64,000 bases of DNA from JAGOFO01 sp964522105 (GCA_964522105.1 CAZFVA010000002.1:62001-126000); one strand, 5' to 3'; shown: positions 26,256 to 35,341, counted from the stretch's first letter. The notes: generated from the letters alone by a model not told the origin. Translations and numbers: made by a program.

Positions 26256-26684
26256 TTATAGTTCCGATGTGTCGTCCTGTGCGTCGGCCGATGACTGTTC
26301 GGCCTGATTACAGAACGCTGGCATGATGAGTTCGGGGTCGATCGGGTCGTGATAATTATTCAGGCATGTGTAGCTTTCGCGACAGTAGGCGTAAAGGCCA
26401 CATTCCTGCATGCACCATGATTCGATCTCGCTGAAACGGATGCAGACCGAGCCGCCCGGGCACCCTTCGCGCGGACACGGTGTGATTGTGCAGTAACCGC
26501 CCGGCTGCGACAGGTCACACGTGTGATCAGTCGCGCAATCTGAATTTGCCTCGCACCCATCGCCGATTGATGGCGTGCAGCCGGCGGCACATAACGCGAT
26601 CGTTGTTACCACAAGCAGAAGCTTCAGCCACTTTGATGCTGAAAAGGTGACGCCTGAATTATTTGAGTCTGAGATTATTGTCAT
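26256..26684 (-). CDS. Small Cys-rich lipoprotein
   Basis: The protein has 142 aa from ATG 26682-26684. The upstream in-frame ATG at 26696 sits directly on the GGAGA Shine-Dalgarno, so the inner ATG is preferred. An N-terminal extension and a hydrophobic stretch end at the lipobox ALCAAGC. The mature part has 14 or so Cys in the pattern GDGCEANSDCATDHTCDLSQPGGYC, like the Cys-rich modules of the left-edge lipoproteins, and an acidic C-terminus. Exported; function unknown. It lies upstream of rsfS and downstream of the FrzS-like gene on the same strand. Confidence 0.75.
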   Translation of the reverse strand: MTIISDSNNSGVTFSASKWLKLLLVVTTIALCAAGCTPSIGDGCEANSDCATDHTCDLSQPGGYCTITPCPREGCPGGSVCIRFSEIESWCMQECGLYAYCRESYTCLNNYHDPIDPELIMPAFCNQAEQSSADAQDDTSEL

Positions 26685-26747
26685 GCGGAAAGGCATTCTC
26701 CGGTTTCAAGGCCTGCAATTGCAGACTTACGATTCTGTGCCGTTGTT

Positions 26748-28109
26748 TTACGAGTCCAGTCCAAGTAGTTTTCTTACCTGGTCGAATCTTCCTTTGAAAT
26801 CAACAAGTTCAGCCCTGGCGGCCTTTTCGGCGGCACGGGCCTGTTCGATTTCGGATTTCAGTTCGCCGGCAACCATGACGGCCGATTCAAGTTCCCCGTT
26901 TCTTTTCTGCAGCGAAGCGACAGAAGCCGCCAGCCGGTTCACTTCGTCCTGAAGAATTTCGGCCCGGGCTGCAGCTTCCTGCAGGGCCGGGAATTCAGCT
27001 TCAACCTGTTTTAACTCATCAAGTCTGTGCTTCAGGTCGTCAATTATGTTTTCACTTTCCGAAAGCCGATCCAGTGCCGCAGTCCGCTCTTCCTCGACCA
27101 GCTCCAGGTTTTCCTTGTATCCGCTTTCAAGCCGCGCAAAGAGAGTGGAATTTCCATCAATCTCTTCTTTCATCTGGGCCTGACGCCTGTCATTTTCTTC
27201 AAGCGTTTTTTCAAGTTTCTTGATCTTCTTCTTCATGTCTGCCGCTTCGCCGACAGCTTCCTGAAGGTTATCAAGTCTGGTGTTCGCTTCAGCAAGGTCC
27301 CTTTCAAGGACAGCCTTTTCGCGGTCCGAGTTCACATTGGCTGCTGAAAGTGTTTCTGCAACTGCCTGTTTGACCGCTTCGTCAATCAGGCGGTTGATGT
27401 CCTCGACGGAGGCCCTGGCCGCATCTTTGGTGTTGAGCATCGTTTCCTGATGCTCGCGCATTGCCCTCATGCCGGAGTCAAGAATGTCGGTCTGATTCCG
27501 TACCATGGATTCAAGACCACCAATCTTCCCGTGCAGTTCGGATTTTTCAGTTTCAAGTCTGTTTACGGTGGACCGAAGATCGCGAACTTCGTCTTCGACG
27601 AAATTGACGACGGCCGCCTCGAACCCGCGGTTTGAAATCAGCGTTCTGTCGGGAAGATCGTCGATGTCAATTTCGGGCATGTTGTCGATAAGGTCGTTCG
27701 TTTCTTCACGTTCCGTCAGTCTGCCGCTACGCTTTGCATCAGGTGGCAGCAGGTCATTAAGGACTTCTGAAAGCGTATCGTTTGAAACAGGTTTGGCCAG
27801 ATATGCGTCTGCCCTTGTGGGAAGGCGCTGGTGTTTTTTAATGATTTCAGCCGAAGTCGTGCCGGAAATCATCAACAGTGGAATGCGCTTGAATGTTTTA
27901 TCTTTTTTCAGTTTCAGACAGGCACTGAACCCGTGCTTGATGTCGGCGGAAAGTATGATCAGGTCGGGTTTGATCGCTTTTACTGCGTCCAGAATTGCAT
28001 CAGGGTTCGGTCCCAGAACAGTCTCGATGTTTCGATCGTTCAGGGCAGACTCAAGCCGGTCAATCGCGGCAGGATCATCCTCGTAGATCAGAACTTTCTT
28101 ACCGTTCAT
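26748..28109 (-). CDS. FrzS-like pseudo-receiver and coiled-coil protein
   Basis: The protein has 453 aa from ATG 28107-28109 (MNGKKVLIYEDD); the open frame upstream reads into the pssA end and is not receiver-like. Residues 1-120 form a CheY-like domain with the acidic cluster E10-D11-D12 and the KP motif (AYLAKPVS). At the phospho-acceptor position my alignment puts Ser54 (LIILSADIK), so it should not be phosphorylated. LKLKKDKTFKRIPLLMISG matches my memory of Myxococcus FrzS, another pseudo-receiver. Residues about 180-500 of the reading frame are almost continuous coiled coil with a central NQTDILDSGMRAM break. FrzS works in type-IV-pili-dependent motility at cell poles; a similar polar-scaffold role here is inference. 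Confidence 0.75.
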   Translation of the reverse strand: MNGKKVLIYEDDPAAIDRLESALNDRNIETVLGPNPDAILDAVKAIKPDLIILSADIKHGFSACLKLKKDKTFKRIPLLMISGTTSAEIIKKHQRLPTRADAYLAKPVSNDTLSEVLNDLLPPDAKRSGRLTEREETNDLIDNMPEIDIDDLPDRTLISNRGFEAAVVNFVEDEVRDLRSTVNRLETEKSELHGKIGGLESMVRNQTDILDSGMRAMREHQETMLNTKDAARASVEDINRLIDEAVKQAVAETLSAANVNSDREKAVLERDLAEANTRLDNLQEAVGEAADMKKKIKKLEKTLEENDRRQAQMKEEIDGNSTLFARLESGYKENLELVEEERTAALDRLSESENIIDDLKHRLDELKQVEAEFPALQEAAARAEILQDEVNRLAASVASLQKRNGELESAVMVAGELKSEIEQARAAEKAARAELVDFKGRFDQVRKLLGLDS

Positions 28110-28197
28110 CCCGTTCAAGCCTCGTTTTCCCAAGATATTTCGTATGCTGGCTGCATTTTCAAGTCCGGCTTGACCATAGCCTGCCAGCGGTACAGTG

Positions 28198-28917
28198 TCA
28201 ATTTGGTCCCGGCGTGCTGTTTCGTCCCAATATTGCCCCGCCGACAAGATAAGCGGCCCCTGCAAGGAAAAGGAATTCCGGGAGTTGTCTGAAAACCGAC
28301 AGCAGCACGCAGAAAGTTCCCAGAAGCACCTGAATTACCTGCACAAGCTTTGATTTTCTGGTTTTAAGCTTGGGAATGCGCATCTTGCTAAGCATCAGAA
28401 TTGCGCCCAGCAGAGCTACAGATGGCAGCACCAGTGCAGGGTTCCAGTCAAGGCCGAGGTGATCAAGACTTAATACGAGGGTTACAAACAGTCCCCCGAC
28501 AAAAGTCGAAGCGACGCCCGTAAACCAGTCGCGATCTTCACACATTTTGATGTTATAGACGGCCAGTCTGATTGCGGCCGCGACGACCATGATTATTGAC
28601 GCAGCCCCGGCCCAGAACAGCAGCAGCGAGTCATCCGTGCAGGATGACACTCTGAACCAGGTGTAGGCGGCCGGTGCGATTCCGAATGCCGTGAAGTCAG
28701 CAAAAGAATCAAGTTCGATCCCGACGTCAGACCCGGCGTTGAATCTTCTGGCCAGAAATCCGTCGACCTTGTCCAGTATGGAAGACCAGACAACAAGCCA
28801 TGCTGCCCATTCAAACTGGCCTTTTGCCGCCATGACAATGGAAACAAGACCGAGCGCGAGGCTTGCCATCGTGACGGAACCAGGTATTGCGGGTGTTCTT
28901 TTAGGGACATCCTTCAT
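28198..28917 (-). CDS. pssA: CDP-alcohol phosphatidyltransferase (phosphatidylserine synthase-like)
   Basis: The protein has 239 aa and is an integral membrane protein with about 7-8 hydrophobic segments. The CDP-alcohol phosphotransferase signature DGx2ARx8Gx3Dx3D is complete in DGFLARRFNAGSDVGIELDSFAD (about residues 53-75). Length and the ITxAS-like start fit the short PssA type that makes phosphatidylserine from CDP-diacylglycerol and serine. No phosphatidylserine decarboxylase gene is adjacent, so a different alcohol acceptor remains possible. No strong Shine-Dalgarno is visible before ATG 28917. Confidence 0.82.
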   Translation of the reverse strand: MKDVPKRTPAIPGSVTMASLALGLVSIVMAAKGQFEWAAWLVVWSSILDKVDGFLARRFNAGSDVGIELDSFADFTAFGIAPAAYTWFRVSSCTDDSLLLFWAGAASIIMVVAAAIRLAVYNIKMCEDRDWFTGVASTFVGGLFVTLVLSLDHLGLDWNPALVLPSVALLGAILMLSKMRIPKLKTRKSKLVQVIQVLLGTFCVLLSVFRQLPEFLFLAGAAYLVGGAILGRNSTPGPN

Positions 28918-28984
28918 AAGGTAGATTCTAGGTCGTTGGCAGGGGTCGAGTCAATCGCGGGTTTGCCTGTTTTCAAGCAGTTAA

Positions 28985-29617
28985 TCAAAGGCGGAATTTA
29001 TTTGATACAAAGCCTTCGGCCCTGGCGACGCCACTGATTTTTCCGTAATACCTGGTCAAAACGTCTGCAAAGTCATACCAGTCAGCACCGGCCCGGTCCC
29101 ACTGGCCTTTATAGCACTTCAAGGCGGCCATCTTTTTTTCCCAGGTATCCGTGATATCCACGAACAGATTGGGAGTGAAAAACTCGTTAAGGTAGTAGTT
29201 AATCTGTCCCATCATTATCCGTGGCACCCTTCTGCCTGCGGCCACCGCAATCCGCGCCACAACTTCGTGATCATGATGGGTGTCGCCGCTCCACGGGCAG
29301 ACAAGCGTGTCTATTTTCAGTTTTTCAATCCGTTTCAGTATGTCGACGACGTAGTCATCATGAAAATTCAGGTTCATCGCCGGATATTTCAGGTTTTCAA
29401 CGGTATAACCCAGCAAATCCGCCGCGTTCTGTTCTTCCCGCAGGGCTTCTGCCGAATCACGCATTACCTTTCCGTCAGGTGACAGCCAGACCCCGTCCGT
29501 GAACGTAAGGACGTGTACTTTGCTGCCTTCGCCAATCCATTTTGCGACCGAGCCACCGGCCATCATCTCGAGATCATCGGGATGGGCAACAACGCACAGA
29601 ATATTTTCCATAATCAT
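28985..29617 (-). CDS. PIG-L/LmbE family deacetylase
   Basis: The protein has 210 aa from ATG 29615-29617, with GGGGG about 8 nt upstream; ATG 29611 is also possible. The zinc-binding AHPDD motif is near residue 12, and THHDHEVVARIAVAAGRR near 105 supplies the third ligand. Members remove N-acetyl groups from sugars such as GlcNAc-linked lipids or thiols. The substrate is unknown. It lies 28 nt after the GNAT gene, pairing an acetyl-transferring enzyme with a deacetylase, which suggests modification of a shared glycan or amino sugar. Confidence 0.88.
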   Translation of the reverse strand: MIMENILCVVAHPDDLEMMAGGSVAKWIGEGSKVHVLTFTDGVWLSPDGKVMRDSAEALREEQNAADLLGYTVENLKYPAMNLNFHDDYVVDILKRIEKLKIDTLVCPWSGDTHHDHEVVARIAVAAGRRVPRIMMGQINYYLNEFFTPNLFVDITDTWEKKMAALKCYKGQWDRAGADWYDFADVLTRYYGKISGVARAEGFVSNKFRL

Positions 29618-29644
29618 TGGCACGGCCCCCGCAATTTCTGAACT

Positions 29645-30634
29645 CTAATATACATCCGAATCACCCATCGAAAGGTAGAACGCTGTCGCACAACCGGCGT
29701 TGGCGACGGTTTCGGGCAGGAAGCTTTTTGTAATGATGTGTGTCAGGAATTCTGTTTTTTCAAATCCTGCCTGAAGTAACCGTTCATGGTCCGCATAATG
29801 TGGAAAAGACCAGATGTTGAAGCCGGTCACTGATATGCCGCGTTCGTTGTAGAACAATTTGATTATATTCAGCAAATCGTGGATGTTGCCGACTTCGGGG
29901 TCTGCGAAAAATTCCACGAGATCGACTGATGACGCGGCGGTGTAAAGTTTGAAAATAATCAGCGCAACCTGACGTTCAGCCTGTCGGACACGCAGTACAA
30001 AATATTGTTTGCCGGACCTGGAGTTGTATCTCCAGTGCAGATATTCCAGGTTTCGGTTGTTGTAGATTTGATAACGGTTCAGGCATCGTCCCATGAAGTC
30101 CGCATCAGATTGGTCAAGCAGGCCGGGGTCTTCAATTTCGGCTGTAATACAAGTGGTTTCACGCGCCGTCAGGTGGCCCGCCGGCAGGCTGAACGTAAAG
30201 ATGTCGCCGGGATTGCAGTATTCCAGTTTGTTCATGAACACAGGAAAGGAATTGTTGTTCGGGAACTGCACGACAAGGTCCAGATGCTTCCTGCGAAGAA
30301 CGTCTGTAAGTGCATCAACCAGACCGATGAAAATTCCGCGGCCACGGTAGTCCGGGTGGACCATCCCATCCTGCATCCGGGCGACGTCGATGTACCTGCC
30401 TTGAACTTGAAAATGCAGCGGAATGGCAGCCAGCACGCCGACAAGCGTTGAACCGCAAAATGCCAGGACGATGTCAATGCGACGGGCCGGATTTTCCCTG
30501 TAGGCCCATTCCCAGTCAGCAATCGCCATGTTGCGGCCAAATACAAAATTGAAGAAGCTGACTATCGCGGTTTCGTCCCCGTCCCGGAACTCTCGATAGT
30601 CGATTTCCAATTTGTGGTGTTGTTCGTCGTTCAT
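29645..30634 (-). CDS. GNAT-family N-acetyltransferase
   Basis: The protein has 329 aa. The N-terminal half is a GNAT fold: FRDGDETAIVSFFNFVFGR, LVGVLAAIPLHFQV, then MVHPDYRGRGIFIGLVDAL with the acetyl-CoA-binding RxxGxG-like loop. The C-terminal half (LHWRYNSRSGKQYFVLRV, VDLVEFFADP) is typical of long GNATs found next to glycan-synthesis genes. Substrate not predictable. Same strand as the PIG-L gene, spaced for cotranscription. No clear Shine-Dalgarno. Confidence 0.78.
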   Translation of the reverse strand: MNDEQHHKLEIDYREFRDGDETAIVSFFNFVFGRNMAIADWEWAYRENPARRIDIVLAFCGSTLVGVLAAIPLHFQVQGRYIDVARMQDGMVHPDYRGRGIFIGLVDALTDVLRRKHLDLVVQFPNNNSFPVFMNKLEYCNPGDIFTFSLPAGHLTARETTCITAEIEDPGLLDQSDADFMGRCLNRYQIYNNRNLEYLHWRYNSRSGKQYFVLRVRQAERQVALIIFKLYTAASSVDLVEFFADPEVGNIHDLLNIIKLFYNERGISVTGFNIWSFPHYADHERLLQAGFEKTEFLTHIITKSFLPETVANAGCATAFYLSMGDSDVY

Positions 30635-30678
30635 GTTGCGGATTTTACCACAGACGGGCCCCGCCTGACGTGTTGACG

Positions 30679-31953
30679 TCAGCCCAGCAGGGCGCGCAGG
30701 CGCGGGAACATTCCGTGGATGTCGTCCATTGACGCCGCGCCGACCGAGATGCGGAACCAGCCGTTGTCTTCCTTGAAGCCGAAAGCCTGGAACGGGACGA
30801 TGGCCAGGCCCGCTTCCTGAAGCAGAAGCTGGCGGATATCTTCGTTGCGCAGCAGGTGCCGTCCTTTCACGGTTAAACCGATCAGATTGAAGCGCACACT
30901 GAGGTATATGGCACCCTGAGGCGCCACCGCTTCGACCGGGAAGCCGTCTTCAGCCATTGCCAGGAAGCCGGCGTGCAGCGTTTCCAGGCGCAGCATAAGC
31001 TGGCTTTTCAAGTGGCGCTGAAAATTGTGAATGGTTTCGGGGTCTTTCAGCAGCGCGGCCACGGCCATCTGTTCGGCCCTTGGTGCCCATGCACCTACAT
31101 GCCCAAGGATGTCGCTCATGCGGTTGCGCACTGCCGGGGCCATCACGCCCCATCCGACGCGCATGCCTGTCGCGCAGAAAGCCTTGCTTAAGCCATCGAT
31201 TAAAATAACGTACGGGGCGCTTTCGGGCACCAGCTGCACGGGGGTCACATGCTCGGTCGCGCCGAACGTCAGCATCCAGTAAACCTGGTCATAGACAAAG
31301 AACAGAAGCCGCCGTCCTTCGGCGTGACGCCTGACGTTTTCTGCAACGACCGCATCTGTAATCGCCTTCAGCGCTTCCCGCGAAATGGCTGTGCCGGTCG
31401 GGTTCAGCGGGCTGTTCAGCACCAGCATCCGCGCTGTGCCAAGGTGCGGCGCCAGTTGTTCAAGCGTCGGGAAAAAGTTGGAGTCGGCGTACACCGGAAT
31501 TTCGACAGCCTTTGCGCCGCTGAGGTAGGCGTAATGGTTGTTGTTCCAGCTCGGCACCGGATAGATGACCGTTTCGCCGGGATCGACCAGCGTTCTGTAT
31601 GACCCGTAAAGAAGGGGGCGCGCGCCACCTGTGATAAGCACCGATTCGACGGGATATGTCAGGCCAAGTTCCCGCTGGTAGAAGTCAACGACGGCTTCGC
31701 GCAGTGGCGGCATACCATCGGACGGCGGGTAGTTCGTGTGGCCTTGTTCAAGCGCCCTGCGGGTGCCATCCAGAAGCGATTCCGGTATCGGGAAGCACGA
31801 CGAATCAAAGTCGCCGACAGTCAGGTTGCAGATGTCTGCGCCCTTTGCCTTCAGCGCACGCACTTCAGCGGCAATTTTAAGGATTTCTGATCCCACGACG
31901 CCGCGGGCAAGGGCGGACAGGTCGTCAATCGTAACAGAGTGAAGGTCCAGCAT
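30679..31953 (-). CDS. Class I PLP-dependent aminotransferase
   Basis: The protein has 424 aa from ATG 31951-31953, with GGAGG 8 nt upstream; 26 codons of open frame before it are not needed. Motifs are LTVGDFDSSCFPIP, TNYPPSDGMPPLREAVVDFY, VLITGGARPLLYGSY, LNSPLNPTGTAIS, FFVYDQVYWMLTFG, the Schiff-base Lys in DGLSKAFCATGMRVGW, and FRISVGAAS. A fold-type I aminotransferase distinct from the one at 16.5 kb. The substrate is not readable. It is the first gene of the minus-strand run that includes GNAT and PIG-L. Confidence 0.86.
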   Translation of the reverse strand: MLDLHSVTIDDLSALARGVVGSEILKIAAEVRALKAKGADICNLTVGDFDSSCFPIPESLLDGTRRALEQGHTNYPPSDGMPPLREAVVDFYQRELGLTYPVESVLITGGARPLLYGSYRTLVDPGETVIYPVPSWNNNHYAYLSGAKAVEIPVYADSNFFPTLEQLAPHLGTARMLVLNSPLNPTGTAISREALKAITDAVVAENVRRHAEGRRLLFFVYDQVYWMLTFGATEHVTPVQLVPESAPYVILIDGLSKAFCATGMRVGWGVMAPAVRNRMSDILGHVGAWAPRAEQMAVAALLKDPETIHNFQRHLKSQLMLRLETLHAGFLAMAEDGFPVEAVAPQGAIYLSVRFNLIGLTVKGRHLLRNEDIRQLLLQEAGLAIVPFQAFGFKEDNGWFRISVGAASMDDIHGMFPRLRALLG

Positions 31954-32192
31954 GGATCCCGCCTCCAGACAGTGCACAGACATGCCAACGCGTGCAGGTA
32001 CTTTCGTTAACGAATCCCGCCGCACGGTCAAGTATGGTCGGCACCGACCGCAGAGTCAAACCGTCATCGAAGTCATAAATGTCTTTACTGCCCGCGACCC
32101 GATTCAAGGAAAAAAGGATAGTAATTGGACCTGCGATGCCGCTGATTTCTTGATACTATTTGTTTGTCCTTCTTGTGACCTTCAGGCGGTGA

Positions 32193-32972
32193 ATGCCAAT
32201 GACAGTGCTGCGGCCCGATGAAAAACTTCCCGTCTATCTTATGGCTGCCCCGATCGGGGATCACATCACCGACATATCTATTGCCGTCACCCGGTTAATC
32301 GGGCAACTGGAAATGTTGATAGTGGAAAACATCGGGACCGTCGGTGAAGATGACCTTATCGGAAGATTGAGATCTAAAGGTATCGTCGGCGCCGGTCAGC
32401 AGCTCGTTGGCCTGTCAGGTCTGGACCATCACGAAGTATGTCCGCCTTGTGTGGACCAGTTTGTAAAGGCTCGCAAGTCATTCGGAATGATTGCCGACAA
32501 AGGGTTGTGCTGCTTTGTTGATCCGGGACGGTCTGTCGTTCGGCACCTGCTGGATCATTACGCGGACACCGTGGAACTGGTGCCGGTCGGCGCTTCGTCT
32601 GCGATGGACGCGGCCATTATGATTTCAGGGGTCAACTGCACGAATTTTGTTTTCATGGGGCACTACCCCGAGTCTCATCAGTGGTTCCCTGAAATGGTCA
32701 AGGGCGGGGTGCCGACGATTGCGTACGTCCGTGGCGATTCGTTGAAGGCGTTCTGGCTGGCTGTGCGGCAGCAGTTCGGTTCTGACGGGGCGCTGTGTCT
32801 GTCCGTGTTCAAGAATCTACGTGCCCGCCTGCGCACTGCGCAGGAATGTTTCATGCTGACTGACACGCCGGAATGTATTGACGCCATTGCGGAACCGCTG
32901 AAAACCCCTGAAAAAGATTCCTGCGACAATTTTGTTGTTATTCTTCACCGTCATTGGAATTCGGAAACATAA
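32193..32972 (+). CDS. RsmI-like tetrapyrrole-methylase-fold SAM methyltransferase
   Basis: The protein has 259 aa. The start AAPIGDHITDISIAVTRLI parallels the RsmI TPIGNLxDIT motif, followed by MLIVENIGTVGEDDL (RsmI: AAEDTR), a mid-part LVPVGASSAMDAAIMISGVNCTNFVFMGHYP (RsmI: GPSA...ALSGLP...FxGFLP), and the end AIAEPL. RsmI methylates ribose of C1402 in 16S rRNA. The motifs are degenerate, notably the missing EDTR, so this may be a divergent paralogue. ATG 32193 or 32199; AGGCGG lies just upstream. Divergent from the aminotransferase. Confidence 0.7.
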   Translation: MPMTVLRPDEKLPVYLMAAPIGDHITDISIAVTRLIGQLEMLIVENIGTVGEDDLIGRLRSKGIVGAGQQLVGLSGLDHHEVCPPCVDQFVKARKSFGMIADKGLCCFVDPGRSVVRHLLDHYADTVELVPVGASSAMDAAIMISGVNCTNFVFMGHYPESHQWFPEMVKGGVPTIAYVRGDSLKAFWLAVRQQFGSDGALCLSVFKNLRARLRTAQECFMLTDTPECIDAIAEPLKTPEKDSCDNFVVILHRHWNSET

Positions 32973-33004
32973 GAAATTCAAGTTGTTGGATTCGTTCCGA
33001 ACTG

Positions 33005-33832
33005 CTACTTAATGGCCATTCTTAAAGCCCTTTCCCATACACACGTCGGCAGAAGCCAGTGCATGAAAATCAGGGCTTTCGCATGGAAAGGCGTCGCGTA
33101 GCGGTGCCGGGGATGGCGCGAGTGGATCGCTTTTGCCACGACATTGGCCACGACTTCCGGGCCGACAGCCATTTCATTTCCAGGCAGTATTTTTGAAAAC
33201 GACGCCGCAGATTTGGCGTAGACGGTGCCTTCTGACCGTGTCGTCAGATTTCCCACGGCGATGCCGCCCCATTCGGTCTTGATAGCGCCCGGCTGTACAA
33301 GGACTACGCGTACCCCGAACGGGCGAACTTCCATCCGCAGCGCGTCGGAAAGGGCTTCGACCGCATATTTGGATGCGTGATACCAGCCGCCGAACGGCAT
33401 CCAGATGCGCCCGGCGATCGAGCCGATGTTGACGATGGTGCCTGACTTTGCGGCACGCATGGTCGGCAGAACCAGTTGCGTCAGGCGTGCCAGACCGAAA
33501 ACGTTCACTTCGAACTGTCTGCGGGCCTCGTCGATCGGTACGCTTTCGATTGCCCCGTGCGAACCGTAACCGGCGTTGTTGACCAGCGCGTCGATGCGGC
33601 CTTCGGTGGCAAGGATGCCGTCAACTGCGGATTTCATGGCTTCGTCATCGGTAACGTCCATCGCCACGATTTTCGCGCCTTCTGACTGGATGTCCGCCAT
33701 CTGATCCACGCGCCGGGCTGCCCCGTACACGGTCCAGCCGTCGGCCAGCAACCGCCGCACAATCGCCTTGCCTATACCGGCCGAAGCCCCGGTCACCAGG
33801 GCCACTTTTTTCGTTGAATCGTTAACTGGCAC
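33005..33832 (-). CDS. Short-chain dehydrogenase/reductase
   Basis: The protein has 275 aa from GTG 33830-33832, with GAGG 5 nt upstream; the 34 upstream in-frame codons are unlikely. Classical SDR motifs: nucleotide-binding TGASAGIGKA near 15, NNAG near 90, catalytic Ser in NIGSIAG, and YHASK with catalytic Tyr and Lys near 155. VQPGAIKTEW follows. Residue pattern AARR after the second strand suggests NADP(H). The hydrophobic C-terminal tail (ALIFMHWLLPTCVWERALR) may contact membrane. Substrate unknown. Confidence 0.88.
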   Translation of the reverse strand: MPVNDSTKKVALVTGASAGIGKAIVRRLLADGWTVYGAARRVDQMADIQSEGAKIVAMDVTDDEAMKSAVDGILATEGRIDALVNNAGYGSHGAIESVPIDEARRQFEVNVFGLARLTQLVLPTMRAAKSGTIVNIGSIAGRIWMPFGGWYHASKYAVEALSDALRMEVRPFGVRVVLVQPGAIKTEWGGIAVGNLTTRSEGTVYAKSAASFSKILPGNEMAVGPEVVANVVAKAIHSRHPRHRYATPFHAKALIFMHWLLPTCVWERALRMAIK

Positions 33833-33954
33833 GTTTACCTCGTTTGTTGAAAGGAAACCTGACCGCGGGATTATCAACCGGCAGGATTCCGGGGGCAAGG
33901 TTGAAAGGTCCCACCTGTGCTCCCGGGTTGTCATCTCTGATCTGTGTTAGGTTA

Positions 33955-33983
33955 TTGACTCTAATTATTAGTTCATTTAGACT
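33955..33983 (+). promoter_or_regulatory. Possible promoter with overlapping operator upstream of the barrel-TetR pair
   Basis: TTGACT at 33955-33960, a 17-bp spacer and TAGACT at 33978-33983. An 11-bp perfect dyad, CTAATTATTAG (33961-33971), occupies the spacer. The placement suits a repressor operator, and a TetR-family gene is the second gene of this unit. Confidence 0.4.
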
Positions 33984-34013
33984 AATCCAGTCTCCGGGCC
34001 TTTAGAGGACAAA

Positions 34014-34664
34014 ATGAGGAAAAGATTCGGACTATTGGGCGTTTTGAATGTGATTTTTATTACTGCAGCAATGGTTTTGTTACCGATGACGCCTTCCGCC
34101 GGGGAAGAAAGCAGGTCAAAGACTCAGATAATTCTGGGACTTACGGCCGGATATGTGAACCATTTTGGCAAGTCAACTGTCAACGCGATCAGTGGTGCGT
34201 CTCAGGTTTCGCAAAAGGTTGTGGACCACGGTGGTTCAGCGGGAGTATTTGCAGACTTCGGGTTCGGACGCGTCGGCCCTGGCAATTTCGGGTTCATGAC
34301 CGCTTTTCAGTTTTCATTTCCGCAGCGTTACTACGACACTGGACTGTGGGTCCGCTATCGCATGGGTTTTGCCACCCGCAGCGTTTCTGTGCCGCAGGTG
34401 GCGCCATATGTCGGACTTGGTGCAGTTGTGTCATTTGACGAACGGTTCCTGCCGCACCCATACGTTGTGATGCCGTCAATTACCCTGGGGTGCGACATTG
34501 AAACGAACGTTCCAGGCCTGTTCGTCGGTTTCGGGATGGAAATGGATTTTGTTGATCCGGTGGGAGTTCATAATACTGTAATAATTGACGGTGTCTCGAC
34601 CACGTACACAAACCGGCGAGATCGGATAAACGCACTTTTCCGGCTTGGATATCGCGTGTTTTAA
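34014..34664 (+). CDS. Small outer-membrane beta-barrel-like protein
   Basis: The protein has 216 aa; AGAGGA lies before ATG 34014. The signal peptide ends near TPSAG (about residue 30). The mature part has amphipathic strands (QIILGLTAGYVNHF, FGFMTAFQFSFPQRYY, VAPYVGLGAVVSF, GLFVGFGMEMDFV) and ends with Phe (LFRLGYRVF), the usual C-terminal signature of outer-membrane barrels. No family recognised. It is followed 14 nt later by a TetR gene, so the two are probably one transcript. Confidence 0.72.
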   Translation: MRKRFGLLGVLNVIFITAAMVLLPMTPSAGEESRSKTQIILGLTAGYVNHFGKSTVNAISGASQVSQKVVDHGGSAGVFADFGFGRVGPGNFGFMTAFQFSFPQRYYDTGLWVRYRMGFATRSVSVPQVAPYVGLGAVVSFDERFLPHPYVVMPSITLGCDIETNVPGLFVGFGMEMDFVDPVGVHNTVIIDGVSTTYTNRRDRINALFRLGYRVF

Positions 34665-34678
34665 TAAGGAAAACGAAC

Positions 34679-35341
34679 ATGGGCGCTGATGGCGTGAATA
34701 CCCGCGACAGAATTCTGGAAATGGCCCGGGTCATGTTCAACGAAGAAGGCGCGACAAGGGTTTCGACCAACCACATTGCTGCCGCGCTTCATATGAGTCC
34801 AGGTAATCTGCATTATCATTTTCACAGTCGTCGGGACATCGTCAGGGCGCATTTCGAAGCTCTGGTCGTGGAACACGCTCCGCTGTGGATCGGTATTGTT
34901 CCGGGTGAATCAGGTATTTTGCGATTGATTGATCTGTGGTACTACGGCCTTCAAATCGAGCTGAAATATCGCTATTTCTACCGGGATTTCCATTCGTTGT
35001 GGCGCGAGGACCCCGGTCTTAAGGACATACATTCGGCCGTGTTTGAAGAAAGGCGGCAACGCGTTGATATGTTCATATCCGGATGTCAGTTGCGCGGGGT
35101 GTTGCTTGATTCCGACCAGACAGCCGCAGTCGATGTTAATCTGGCTGTGTGGCTGTTAAGCACGATGTGGCTGTCTTTCCAGGATGTTCTTGACCGGCCG
35201 GCCACGGACGAGACCTTGCTTGCCGGTGTGCGCCTGTGCGTCCGGGCGATTGAACCGCACGTTGTCCCGGACCTGCGTGAATCGGTATGGCGTTATTTCG
35301 CAGAGTTTTCGGATGCCCGATTATCGGACCCGAATAAATAG
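34679..35341 (+). CDS. TetR-family transcriptional regulator
   Basis: The protein has 220 aa. The N-terminal helix-turn-helix is clear: RDRILEMARVMFNEEGATRVSTNHIAAALHMSPGNLHYHFHSRRDIVRAHFEAL (residues about 9-62, shown in the usual TetR order). The C-terminal helical ligand domain is not specific. AAGGAAA lies upstream of ATG 34679. Cotranscribed with the barrel protein; it probably controls its own promoter and could sense a small hydrophobic ligand. Confidence 0.88.
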   Translation: MGADGVNTRDRILEMARVMFNEEGATRVSTNHIAAALHMSPGNLHYHFHSRRDIVRAHFEALVVEHAPLWIGIVPGESGILRLIDLWYYGLQIELKYRYFYRDFHSLWREDPGLKDIHSAVFEERRQRVDMFISGCQLRGVLLDSDQTAAVDVNLAVWLLSTMWLSFQDVLDRPATDETLLAGVRLCVRAIEPHVVPDLRESVWRYFAEFSDARLSDPNK

